A DNA stretch of 64,000 bases from Salinisphaera japonica YTM-1 (GCF_003788585.1 NZ_AYKG01000004.1:1-64000), one strand, 5' to 3'; positions 53,085 to 61,670 are shown, counted from the first letter of the stretch. The notes: generated from the sequence alone by a model not told the origin. A program made the numbers and translations.

Positions 53085-54331
53085 GGGGCCTCCAGTGGCG
53101 CCATGCGACACAGCGCGGCGCTATCGAAACTGTTGAGCACCAGCAGCGCCTCACTCCATTCAAGCCCCGGTAACAGCTCGGTTACGCGATAATCGATCGG
53201 CGGTGCCCGATGCGCCCATGGCGCCTCGATAAGTGCGCCATGGTCGATCATCGCGTCGGGTGCCGCCGAAACGAGCGCCAGCGCTTGTTCGGCTTCGTCG
53301 AACCACTGCGCCAGACGCGCTCGACAGTCGCTTTGTGTTTGCATGACCGGCGTGAAGTCGAGTCGTGTGTACGTTGGGTTGTCGCTGCGGTGGTCGATGG
53401 CGTGGCCGGCAGCGCGTTGTACCGGGCCGCCGAGTTCACGCGCCAGTCGGTCATCGATCCGACCGAGCCCCGGCGCGAGTGCAGCCTTCAAACCGGATCG
53501 GGCGGCCGCTTTTCGCAGCGGCGCAATAGCGATGGTCTCGTTCGCGCGTACGCGTGCCGCCAATATTTGGGCGCGCCGACTCAGTGTTGGCAATCCGACG
53601 AGCGACAGGAGGCGGGCGATGCACACGAGATGGTGCGCAGCGCGTGCTCGCTCGATCTGCGCAAGGGCCGTCGTTTCGTGCAGCAAGTGATCGAACGGTA
53701 CGCGATCGACGTCGCGCGGCGGATAGGTTGGGTTAACCACTTCGGCTGACTGGATCACGTCGCCCTGGAACGTCACCTCCAGTACCAGTCCAGCGGGCCA
53801 GTACGGCATGAACGGGCCGATCTGGGTGGTGTAGACATCCAGCGTTAGCCCGTCGCGAATATCCGGCGTCGGCGGCATGGGCATCATGCGCCCGTAGGGC
53901 ACGCCACCCATCATCCCTTCGCCGCCCTGACCGTGATCGCCCTTGCCGCGCCAGGGTGCGGGTGGCTCGTCCGCGAGCCGGTGGGTCTCCGATGCATGGG
54001 CGCCGGAAATCAGGTTGCGGTAAAGCACGCGTAAAGCCACTACGGGATCGTCGGATGACGCAGCGCGCCGCGCTTCGTCCACGTCGTCGCCCTGTTCGTC
54101 TCCCCACCAGAACGTGGCGCGTGGGTGCGGCAGCTGGTCGTGGAGTCGGTCGAGATAGGCCTGGTCGCTATCCCGGACGCGGCCCGCGACTAACAGGATA
54201 CTGGCGTGCCGGGGTGTGGCGGTTACGTCGATATCCGCATTCCGCAGCAAGCGCTCGACGGCAGGGGCGCGGTCGCGCCCCATGGCCACGAATACCGGCA
54301 CGGGGGCGCGTGCCGCCAGGCGCTCGAGCAT
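53081..54331 (-). CDS. Fused NuoB-like/NuoD-like protein without Fe-S cysteines
   Basis: A 416-residue soluble protein. Residues about 10-110 follow NuoB order (VFVAMGRDRAPAVERLL, then PRHASILLVAGRV, then LPHPRATFWWGDE). Residues about 160-416 follow NuoD/hydrogenase large subunits (TTQIGPFMPYWPAGLVLEV near the start, GALIEAPWAH for the EAPRGE site, LLVLNSFD at the end). Between them lies a Gly/Met-rich linker. Only Cys237, Cys336 and Cys408 occur, so the four N2-cluster cysteines of NuoB are missing. NuoC is absent. It may be a structural cap on the membrane arm rather than a redox unit; that is inference. Confidence 0.75.
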   Translation of the reverse strand: MLERLAARAPVPVFVAMGRDRAPAVERLLRNADIDVTATPRHASILLVAGRVRDSDQAYLDRLHDQLPHPRATFWWGDEQGDDVDEARRAASSDDPVVALRVLYRNLISGAHASETHRLADEPPAPWRGKGDHGQGGEGMMGGVPYGRMMPMPPTPDIRDGLTLDVYTTQIGPFMPYWPAGLVLEVTFQGDVIQSAEVVNPTYPPRDVDRVPFDHLLHETTALAQIERARAAHHLVCIARLLSLVGLPTLSRRAQILAARVRANETIAIAPLRKAAARSGLKAALAPGLGRIDDRLARELGGPVQRAAGHAIDHRSDNPTYTRLDFTPVMQTQSDCRARLAQWFDEAEQALALVSAAPDAMIDHGALIEAPWAHRAPPIDYRVTELLPGLEWSEALLVLNSFDSAALCRMAPLEAP

Positions 54332-54333
54332 CT

Positions 54334-54684
54334 TCACTGCCACCGAAAGATACCTTCGCGCCAGCCGTAGAGGATGCCCACCGTGAGGATGGCGAGGAAC
54401 ATGCCCATCTCCGCGAGCGCCTTGACGCCTTCGGCGACGTACACGACCGCCCATGGGTACATGAACATCATCTCCATCTCGAAGGCGATGAACAGCAGCG
54501 TCATCGAGTAGTAACGCACATGAAAACGCTGCCAGGCGTGCGTGTTCGGTGCGCTACCCCCGAGAAACGGGATCTTCTGCGACTCGACCACGCGATCGCG
54601 ACGAGTGCGTGCCGCAACCCACTGCAACAGCAGGGCGCCCGCCACGATCGTGCCCATGATGGTGAGTAGGCCCGTTAACGCCAT
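54334..54684 (-). CDS. nuoA: NuoA-like membrane subunit
   Basis: A 116-residue three-helix NuoA. RFHVRYYSMTLLFIAFEMEMMFMYPWAV is reduced here to its hallmark FEMEMMFMYPW, the TM2 acidic motif; RVVESQKIPFLGG is the TM1-TM2 loop, where the usual conserved Cys of NuoA (in YECG) is not seen. It is the first gene of the complex I-like block, 97 bp after copB with no terminator between them. Confidence 0.92.
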   Translation of the reverse strand: MALTGLLTIMGTIVAGALLLQWVAARTRRDRVVESQKIPFLGGSAPNTHAWQRFHVRYYSMTLLFIAFEMEMMFMYPWAVVYVAEGVKALAEMGMFLAILTVGILYGWREGIFRWQ

Positions 54685-54781
54685 TGGGTTTTATCCTCTT
54701 TGGCTCGCTGCAAGCCCGTACGCGAAGTCCACAGACATGCTAATGAGATGAACGCCCTCCATACATCCGGTGATTTCCCTA

Positions 54782-55591
54782 TCAGTACCAGGCGCGGATA
54801 CCGACCACGAAAGCGGTCGACGACGTTTCCTCGCCTTCGGCCTGGGCGATGTCCTTGGTTTCGCCATAGCTCTGCTCCCAGCGTACGCCGATATAAGGCG
54901 CGAACTCGCGCTTGATCTCGTAGCGCAGCCGGATCCCCATCTCGGTGTTATTGAGACCGCTGCCCAGTCCGTATTCCGGCACATCCTGGGCTGAGGCATT
55001 GATTTCGGCCCGTGGCTGCAGGATCAAGCGCTGGGTAAGCAACAGCTCGTACTCGAATTCGCCGCGGAAACTCACGTCGCCGTCTTCGCTGACGAACAAC
55101 GCCGTATCTGATTCGAACCAGTAGGGCGCGAGCCCCTGCAGGCCAAACACCGCAAAGCCGCGGTCCGGGTTTGGATTGACGTCGTAGCGCAGACCGGCCT
55201 GGGCGCTCCAGAAAGGCGTGATCGTGCGGTTGTAGAGTGCTTGGAACTCGGTGTCCTCCGGCGAGCCGCCACGCATCGGGCCCTCGCCTTCGGTCTTGAG
55301 CCAGAGCTTGTTGTAATCGCCGCCAATCCAGCCCTGGGCGTCCCAGAGATAGTTGTTGGTCCCGTCGACGTCGCCGTATTCGAGGCGATCGATCAGAAAG
55401 AACTTATGAATCTGCTGATCTTTGATGGGCTTTTTCCAGGCCAGCGGCGCCCCGCTTGAGGGCTCGACGGGCCCCTGGGGGATGACCGAGTCGAGATCGG
55501 CTTTGCCATCGGATGCCGCAAAAGCTGGGGCCGTAGATCCCAAAAGAAGAACGGCCGCGCCGAGGATGGTTGGGGTCGATTGTTTAAGCAT
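54782..55591 (-). CDS. copB: Copper resistance protein CopB
   Basis: A 269-residue outer membrane CopB/PcoB protein with a signal peptide cut near AFAASDG. IHKFFLIDRLEYGD, a WIGGDYNKLWLKTEGEG segment and the closing FVVGIRAWY (aromatic C-terminal residue) are family hallmarks. It overlaps copA by eight bases. It lacks the Met-rich N-terminal repeats of some CopB proteins. A decayed partial copy lies at 46020-46507. Confidence 0.93.
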   Translation of the reverse strand: MLKQSTPTILGAAVLLLGSTAPAFAASDGKADLDSVIPQGPVEPSSGAPLAWKKPIKDQQIHKFFLIDRLEYGDVDGTNNYLWDAQGWIGGDYNKLWLKTEGEGPMRGGSPEDTEFQALYNRTITPFWSAQAGLRYDVNPNPDRGFAVFGLQGLAPYWFESDTALFVSEDGDVSFRGEFEYELLLTQRLILQPRAEINASAQDVPEYGLGSGLNNTEMGIRLRYEIKREFAPYIGVRWEQSYGETKDIAQAEGEETSSTAFVVGIRAWY

Positions 55592-57569
55592 TCTTGTCTC
55601 CGGATTGATCGCTCACGCGCACGACGCGGAACATGCCCATTTCCATGTGATAGAGCAGATGGCAGTGAAAGGCCCAGCGGCCCGGTTCGTCTGCCGTGAT
55701 CAGCAGCGATGCGCGGGATCCCGGCAGCACGCTTAGGGTGTGCTTGAACGGCAGGTGCTCGCCCTGGTCGTTCTCAAGCTCCATGAACATGCCGTGCAGA
55801 TGGATGGGATGTTCCATCATCGTGTCGTTAACCATGATCAGCCGAATCCGCTCGCCGTACGGAAACTCGATCGGCGTGGCGTTGGAGTACTTCACACCGT
55901 CGAACGACCACATGTAGCGGTCCATGTTGCCGGTCAGGTGTACCTCGATCGTGCGCGAGGGTTCGCGGCGGTCGCGCATCGGGACCATATTGCGCAGCTG
56001 ACTGTAGGTGAGCACGCGATGGTTGACGTCCTCGAGCCCGGTCCCACGCTCGCCCAGGCGATCACGCTGAACGTTGGCCACGGTCAAGTTGCCGGCGCCG
56101 TGATGATCCGGGCCGTGCTTGGCTATGACCGGCCCGGATTGTTCCATCATCGCGCCCGTACCCATGGACCCGGCATTCGGGCCCGTGCCATGGGCCATCT
56201 TTTTCATATCGTGGCCCATGCCGGCCATTTTTCCAGACATCTTCGAGTCGGCCATCTTGTGGCCCTGATGCGACATCTCGGCCATGCCGGAATCCTTTTT
56301 AGGCATGTCCATCTTTTGCATCGAGCCGTGATCCATCGCCATCTGGCCGTGGCCCATCGGTTTCGGGCGCTTGCCCTGCGACATCTTCATGCCGCCCATG
56401 CCCATCTGACTCATGTCCATGCCCATATCGATCATCGTGCGCTGGGGCTGCTCGCGCAGGGCGGGCACGGGCGCGACCATGCCGACACGCGGCGCGAGTG
56501 TGCCGCGGGCATAACCGCTGCGGTCCATGGTCTCGGCCATGATCGTGTAGGCCTGATCGGCCTTGGGTTGCACGACCACGTCGAAGGTCTCGGCGACGCC
56601 GATCTGGAATTCGTCGGTCTCGACCGGCTGGATTTCCTTGCCGTCGGCCGCGACCACGGTCATCGGCAAGCCCGGCACGCGGACGTTGAAATAGGTCATT
56701 GCGGAGGCGTTGATTACGCGCAGGCGAATACGCTCGCCGGGCGTGAACAGGCCGGTCCAGTTGGCATCGGGATGCACGCCGTTCATTAGATAGCTATAGG
56801 TATGGCCGGTGACATCGGCGATGTCACGCGGGCTCATGCGCATGTCGCCCCAGGCCAGGCGATCCTTCAGAGTCGTCGCGACACCGGATTGGCGAAAATC
56901 CTCGGCCAGATCGCCCAGCGTGCGCTCGCTGAAGTTGTAATAGTCGCTCATTTCCTTGAGCTTGGCCAGCAGACGATGCGGATCCTCGAAGGTCCAGTCG
57001 TTGAGCACGATGACGTACTCGCGATCGGCGTTGATGCCGTCGTCGTTGGCCGAATGAATGACGATCGGCCCGGTCTGGCCGACCTGTTCCTGTAGGCCAG
57101 AATGACTGTGATACCAGTAGGTGCCCGCCTGGCGGACCGGGAAATCGACTTCGAAGGTCTCGCCAGGATCGATGCCGGGAAAGGCGACGCCGGGCACGCC
57201 GTCCATCTGGAACGGCAGCAAAATGCCGTGCCAGTGGATCGAGGTCGACTCGTCGAGATGGTTATGCACTCGGAGATGGGCGTTCTGTCCTTCCCAGAGT
57301 TCGACGATCGGGCCGGGCGTGGTGTGGTTCAGCGTAATGGCCGACGCGCGACCGCCGGCGATATCGATCATCTCGCGACGGACATGGACATCCATGACGA
57401 CGTCGCGCGCGCCGCCGCCCGGAACCTGGGCCGCTGCGGTATTGAGGTGGCGTGTCATGCCCTCGCGGGCATAGGCGGGCAGCAGGGCGTTGAAACCCGC
57501 CAGCAGCCCGGTTGCGCCCATGGCCCGTAACAGGCGACGGCGGTCGCTATCGTGTGTTCGATCACTCAT
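55584..57569 (-). CDS. copA: Periplasmic multicopper oxidase CopA
   Basis: A 661-residue CopA/PcoA exported by Tat (DRRRLLRAMGATG at 9-21, then a hydrophobic stretch). Copper ligands lie in STSIHWHGIL (His112, His114), WYHSHSG (His154, His156), HPIHLHGMFME and WAFHCHLLYHMEMGMF. A long Met/His-rich insert (about 385-475) gives extra Cu(I) sites. It oxidises and sequesters copper in the periplasm. It is followed by copB with an overlap. Confidence 0.96.
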   Translation of the reverse strand: MSDRTHDSDRRRLLRAMGATGLLAGFNALLPAYAREGMTRHLNTAAAQVPGGGARDVVMDVHVRREMIDIAGGRASAITLNHTTPGPIVELWEGQNAHLRVHNHLDESTSIHWHGILLPFQMDGVPGVAFPGIDPGETFEVDFPVRQAGTYWYHSHSGLQEQVGQTGPIVIHSANDDGINADREYVIVLNDWTFEDPHRLLAKLKEMSDYYNFSERTLGDLAEDFRQSGVATTLKDRLAWGDMRMSPRDIADVTGHTYSYLMNGVHPDANWTGLFTPGERIRLRVINASAMTYFNVRVPGLPMTVVAADGKEIQPVETDEFQIGVAETFDVVVQPKADQAYTIMAETMDRSGYARGTLAPRVGMVAPVPALREQPQRTMIDMGMDMSQMGMGGMKMSQGKRPKPMGHGQMAMDHGSMQKMDMPKKDSGMAEMSHQGHKMADSKMSGKMAGMGHDMKKMAHGTGPNAGSMGTGAMMEQSGPVIAKHGPDHHGAGNLTVANVQRDRLGERGTGLEDVNHRVLTYSQLRNMVPMRDRREPSRTIEVHLTGNMDRYMWSFDGVKYSNATPIEFPYGERIRLIMVNDTMMEHPIHLHGMFMELENDQGEHLPFKHTLSVLPGSRASLLITADEPGRWAFHCHLLYHMEMGMFRVVRVSDQSGDKNA

Positions 57570-57619
57570 TGAAGGGTGCTCCTGAATTCGTGTTCTGTAG
57601 ATGGACGAGTCCGTGATGC

Positions 57620-58300
57620 TCAGCCGTGTGCATGAGCACTACCGTTCGGATCTGAATGGGGCTGTTCTTGGGCCTCGCCGTGTGAGTCTGGATGCCCGCT
57701 GGCCTCGTCCGAGGCGTGACCGCCACCGTGGCTCTCGTCAGATTCATCGTGATGGCCTTCGTCCCCATGGCCGATGCCCTGAGCCTTAGCGGTCTGCAGC
57801 ATCTGCCGGTAATCGGAGGCGGACATGCTCGGCAGTTGCTCGACGAAGGCGGTCATCGCCCATATCTCCTCGTCGCTATGCGACGCGCCCCAGGCAGGCA
57901 TGGCCGATGCCTTGATGCCGTGCTTGATTACCCAGAAGAGTTCAGCCGGACTTTTCTCTTTGGCCGCATGGGTAAGCTCCGGTGGTTTGGGGTACATGCC
58001 GCGCGCAGCGACCGACTGTTGGCCGCCGGGCGGGGCATGACAATCGCTGCACATGGCGTCGAAGTTGGCAGCGCCTGCCAGTAACTGGTCTTCAGAGCCC
58101 AGCTTCGGGGCTTCGATGCCGGAGGCCTGTTTTTCAACCGAGCGATGGACCGTTTTCTGTAATGCCCAGCGCGTGATCGGCCAGTGTTCGCTAGTCGCCG
58201 CGACGTTATAAACACCGGAATAAATGACTCCGGCGGCTGCGGCGCCTACGATGAGCAAGCTCACGAGTAGGGTCGCTATGACAATTTTCCAAGTTCGCAC
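57620..58300 (-). CDS. Membrane-anchored cytochrome c with His-rich tail
   Basis: A 226-residue single-heme protein. An N-terminal membrane anchor (IVIATLLVSLLIVGAAAAGV) is followed by the heme site CSDCH (Cys84, Cys87, His88) and probable axial Met134 (ASAMPAWG). Residues about 178-226 are rich in His, Asp and Glu and may bind metal. It is 50 bp upstream of copA in the same operon and could pass electrons in copper oxidation or from the adjacent membrane module. Confidence 0.88.
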   Translation of the reverse strand: MRTWKIVIATLLVSLLIVGAAAAGVIYSGVYNVAATSEHWPITRWALQKTVHRSVEKQASGIEAPKLGSEDQLLAGAANFDAMCSDCHAPPGGQQSVAARGMYPKPPELTHAAKEKSPAELFWVIKHGIKASAMPAWGASHSDEEIWAMTAFVEQLPSMSASDYRQMLQTAKAQGIGHGDEGHHDESDESHGGGHASDEASGHPDSHGEAQEQPHSDPNGSAHAHG

Positions 58301-58352
58301 AATGCGTCTCCGTGGGAACGGTGACGCAGCACGGCGCTCTAGGACTTTGCTG

Positions 58353-58379
58353 AGATAACCGCCAAGTGGCGACTTTCAA
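58353..58379 (-). promoter_or_regulatory. Possible promoter with palindromic spacer before the cytochrome c-copAB operon
   Basis: On the minus strand TTGAAA (58374-58379) and TTATCT (58353-58358) are 15 bp apart. The spacer contains the perfect palindrome CGCCACTTGGCG (58360-58371). Such placement suits a repressor or activator site. The short spacing makes the promoter call tentative. Confidence 0.35.
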
Positions 58380-58465
58380 CAATCTCCTAGTGAAACGCTA
58401 TGCAAAAGCCGCAACCACCGTTCTGATTGATGTTCGGCGCATCATTAATGCACCAAAAGCTTCAA

Positions 58466-58831
58466 TTAGACGCGAGTAGGCGGCGGACGATAGGGAGGAT
58501 GTTCGAACCCGGGGGCGACCGCGACAAGCGCACGGCTTACCAAGTGCGCCGCAGGGGGAGACAGCGCATCAGTTGGGAAGCTGGTGTTGACCGCACTCGA
58601 GGAGCAATGGCCCATGACCGAGCAGCAGCATCGATCATGGGATGGGGAGTCGCCACTACCCTCGACGTGCTTCGTCGCGTGCGAGTGCTCGCTGGCCGTC
58701 GCACCCGAGTTCGTAACAGCGGATGTTTCCGCGTTAGCGTGCTCGGAATCGTGCAGGCAAGATATCCCCGGAACGCCCGCTTGGGCGACCAAGGCTTGCA
58801 ACAGCAAAATTAGAACCAAGAAGGCACGCAT
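58466..58831 (-). CDS. Small exported Cys/His-rich protein, possible copper-binding
   Basis: A 121-residue protein with a signal peptide (AFLVLILLLQALVAQA) and a mature part with SHDRCCCSVMGHCSSS and several His. It resembles short periplasmic proteins encoded at the front of copAB operons (CopL or DUF2946 type), but identity is uncertain. A TTGCTA-16-TATAGT promoter-like pair ends six bases before the ATG, so the message may have almost no leader. Confidence 0.6.
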   Translation of the reverse strand: MRAFLVLILLLQALVAQAGVPGISCLHDSEHANAETSAVTNSGATASEHSHATKHVEGSGDSPSHDRCCCSVMGHCSSSAVNTSFPTDALSPPAAHLVSRALVAVAPGFEHPPYRPPPTRV

Positions 58832-59018
58832 CGTTTGACTATATCAAAATAGGCGAGGCTAGCAATGGCCGTCGGCTAAGTTTTTTCTCGAGCAAAAAAA
58901 CGTTTTTGTAAATCATCGAGGTTGGCTGGTTCTAAGGCGCGCGGCGCATGCATGCGAGCTCGAACATATTCTGGGCTCGTCTTACATTAGCGATCGAAGA
59001 CCTTAGAGCTTTTGAAGC

Positions 59019-59660
59019 TTAAGGTAGCGATGGGTTCGCGGTGCTCGGAAGCGACGTAGAAAGCGTTGAGGGCGGAAGGCAAAGCCCCGAGTCATTACAG
59101 GCTTGTACCACGGCCTCGACGGTGGATATGTCGTTGTCGGCAACTTCATCCAGGGCCGCTATCAACTTAACCTTACCCGAATACACCCGGATCGGGTCTT
59201 CAAGGCCGACGTCGAGTTCATCGCCCGGTGGGTATACAAGCTCGGTCGATAACAGCACGCCGTTCGCAAATACCTTGATGTCGGTCGGAATAAGAAAGTC
59301 GAAAGAGGCGGGATTGGCGTTGATATGCCACTCCGATGCGATGTCCAGTTCTATTTGGATCGTATCGCCGTCGCGCGTTGCATCGAGATCCACGTGGGCC
59401 GCGCTAAAACGCTGTGTTTGCGGTGGGACGGACTTTGAGACTGTTGATGACTCTGACGCGGTATAGAGGTCAACAACGTCCCGCTTGCCATCCCGGCTAT
59501 TACCTGTCGACTGGTCGGTCGTCGATTGCACTTCGGGCTCCGTACTAGGTACGGTCCATTGCGAGAAAAGAAAAAGGCCGCTGACCGTGACCGCGATGGT
59601 CGCTGGCAACAGCCAAGTGAGGACAAAACTCTTACGGGTCGACACGCGTCTGCTCTCCAC
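59019..59660 (-). CDS. DsbD alpha-domain-like protein (separate chain)
   Basis: A 213-residue protein anchored or exported by an N-terminal hydrophobic segment (FVLTWLLPATIAVTVSGLFL). The core matches the DsbD N-terminal domain: SEWHINANPASFDFLIPT, and VQACNDSGLCLPPST with the redox cysteine pair. In normal DsbD this domain is fused to the membrane part; here it is a separate gene overlapping the next one upstream by 29 bases. Confidence 0.82.
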   Translation of the reverse strand: MESRRVSTRKSFVLTWLLPATIAVTVSGLFLFSQWTVPSTEPEVQSTTDQSTGNSRDGKRDVVDLYTASESSTVSKSVPPQTQRFSAAHVDLDATRDGDTIQIELDIASEWHINANPASFDFLIPTDIKVFANGVLLSTELVYPPGDELDVGLEDPIRVYSGKVKLIAALDEVADNDISTVEAVVQACNDSGLCLPPSTLSTSLPSTANPSLP

Positions 59661-60819
59661 TGGTTTCGATGGCTGTTTTCAAAGTGCCCACCGTAAATAG
59701 ATCGGGTAGGCGTCGGTGCACGGTCCCGTCCGGCTTCAAGACCACGGCGAAGGGCAGGCCGGCGCCACCGAAGGATCGTAGGTAGGCATCAAGCGCAGCG
59801 TCCGGCCGCGTGAGATCGGCGCGTAGAACGCGCATCTGGGCTGCATCGACGGATTTCACAATCGTGGCGTCGGCGTAAACGGTTTGTTCCAGAACTTTGC
59901 AGTTAATACACCAATCCGCCGTGAACTCGACAAGCACCGGCGCGCCGGCAGTGCGGGCCTCGGCAAGCGCGCGCTCCGTTAGCGGCTGCCAAGGCAACGC
60001 GTGCTGTGCGCCGGCCCCACGATCAAAGCCGAGCGTGACGGCGCCGGCCACGCCAGCGACCAAGACGAGCGCCGGTACCAAACGCGCGCCGAATCCGGGG
60101 CCGACCACCAATGCGCGGATCAACCAGAAAGCCAGGGTCCCGAGCCAGGCGGTCCACAGCAGGGTGCCGACGCGTTCCGCGAGCACGGTCGTTGCAAAAA
60201 ACGTCGCGCCGGCCAGGAGAATCAGGCCCATGACCTGCTGCACGCGGGATAGCCACGCGCCGCTGCGTGGTATGCGTGTCAGTAGTCCGGGTCGGGCCAG
60301 CAGAACGAGGTAGGGCAGGGCCAACCCGACGCCCACCGCCATGAACAGCGCGAAGATCGTGCTCGGCGCCTGCGTGAGCGCAAATGCCATGACGCCGCCC
60401 AGGAAAGGCCCGGTGCAGGGCGCGGACAAGACCGCGGCCAGAAAACCGGCCAAGTAGGGTTCGGCGTAGCCGTTTCCCTGGACGCGGTAGACCCATTGGG
60501 GTGGTTGCACGCCGCGCCCCGCGAGACTGTAAACGCCGAGGCCGGCGAGCAGGAAAGCCAGTGCCGCGCGAAACCAGAACGCCTGGAACAGGGTGCCCCA
60601 GGTCCAGTTCAGCATGGCGGTCGCCAAAGCGAGCGCACCGAAGAAGGTGAGCGTGCCAGCCAGCAGCGCGATCGCTGCCAGAAAGCGTTGTCGCGAACCG
60701 TTGCCCACCACGCGCGCGATCGTGCGCAACTTGACGGGCAACGCGGGTAGCACACACGGCGTGAGATTGAGCAGCACGCCGGCGAACAGCGCCAGCAGGA
60801 GATTCGTCCAGATCGTCAT
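59632..60819 (-). CDS. dsbD: DsbD-type thiol reductase, membrane plus thioredoxin domains
   Basis: A 395-residue protein with eight membrane segments carrying the beta-domain cysteines (NLTPCVLPALPVK and LSAPCTGPFLGG) and a C-terminal thioredoxin domain with TADWCINCKVLEQTV. It moves electrons from cytosolic thioredoxin to the periplasm, here to the separate alpha domain. It starts in a four-base overlap with the TVP38 gene. Its likely role is to keep copper-exposed periplasmic cysteines or cytochrome c reduced. Confidence 0.92.
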   Translation of the reverse strand: MTIWTNLLLALFAGVLLNLTPCVLPALPVKLRTIARVVGNGSRQRFLAAIALLAGTLTFFGALALATAMLNWTWGTLFQAFWFRAALAFLLAGLGVYSLAGRGVQPPQWVYRVQGNGYAEPYLAGFLAAVLSAPCTGPFLGGVMAFALTQAPSTIFALFMAVGVGLALPYLVLLARPGLLTRIPRSGAWLSRVQQVMGLILLAGATFFATTVLAERVGTLLWTAWLGTLAFWLIRALVVGPGFGARLVPALVLVAGVAGAVTLGFDRGAGAQHALPWQPLTERALAEARTAGAPVLVEFTADWCINCKVLEQTVYADATIVKSVDAAQMRVLRADLTRPDAALDAYLRSFGGAGLPFAVVLKPDGTVHRRLPDLFTVGTLKTAIETSGEQTRVDP

Positions 60820-61634
60820 CGCGTGGCGTTTTGGCGGCGGCGATCCCGCGCCCTGGAATGGTCGTGCTCGCGGTTTCGCTCATGCGCGCCCCGCGATCGG
60901 ATGACGCGCGCCGCGCCGAACAAGATCAGCGCGGCAATGCCTGCGAGAGTCCAGATATAGGCCGGCAAGTGCAGCGCCTGACTACCGAGCAGTACGCTCA
61001 GTACGGTCAGCGGCAAAATACCCACGCCGGTGGTCCAGACGAACGTCCATCGCGGCACGCCGGCGAGTCCCGCGGCGTAATTGATCAGGTTGAACGACAT
61101 GATCGGTATCAGGCGCGCGGTCAGCAGTGTCGAAATACTGCTATCACTCACGAATGCATCCAACCGCGCCTGGTAACGCAGCGGAACCAAGCGCGTCCGC
61201 GTGGCCGGGCCCAGGGCCCGTGCGATCTCGTAACTCAGTATTGCGCCGATCATTGCGCCCGCCCAGGTGAGCAGTACACCCAGCCCGGAGCCGAAGACGA
61301 CGCCATTGGCGATTGCGATCACCTCGGCCGGGAACGGTACGAAGGAATGAGCTGTCATCAGGCCGATGGACGCGGCAGGCGCCCAGGGGCCAGCGCGCTC
61401 GAGGAGCGTGCGCAAACCGTCACTACTAAAATCGACAGCAAACAGGCTGTATTCGACCAAGCACCAGATGATGACGATATCGATCCAGAGCAGTGCTGCG
61501 GTTAGCACCACAGCCGCTATCAGCCACCCCTTGCGCGCGGTGCGTAGCAATGTGCGGAAGACCACGGCCAACAACACGAGGCCCAGTGCGGCCAACGCCA
61601 GGCAGACGAACAGCAAATCGGCGTTCATCGCCAT
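60816..61634 (-). CDS. TVP38/TMEM64 (DedA-related) membrane protein
   Basis: A 272-residue membrane protein. The SNARE-associated/VTT domain is recognised by FVPFPAEVIAIANGVVFG, then WAGAMIGAILSYEIARALG and LLTARLIPIMSFNLINYAAGL. These proteins are linked to lipid scrambling or transport. The C-terminus is very basic (RDRRRQNATR). It overlaps dsbD by four bases and follows the methyltransferase by 36 bp. Confidence 0.88.
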   Translation of the reverse strand: MAMNADLLFVCLALAALGLVLLAVVFRTLLRTARKGWLIAAVVLTAALLWIDIVIIWCLVEYSLFAVDFSSDGLRTLLERAGPWAPAASIGLMTAHSFVPFPAEVIAIANGVVFGSGLGVLLTWAGAMIGAILSYEIARALGPATRTRLVPLRYQARLDAFVSDSSISTLLTARLIPIMSFNLINYAAGLAGVPRWTFVWTTGVGILPLTVLSVLLGSQALHLPAYIWTLAGIAALILFGAARVIRSRGAHERNREHDHSRARDRRRQNATR

Positions 61635-61670
61635 CGGGCTTCTCGCTGATTTTTTCGTTTCGGTAGAAAA

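Noticed and set aside
46526-54684. Housekeeping respiratory complex I operon
   Set aside because: NuoC, E, F, G and I are absent, the B-D fusion lacks cluster cysteines, and the block sits in a copper operon.
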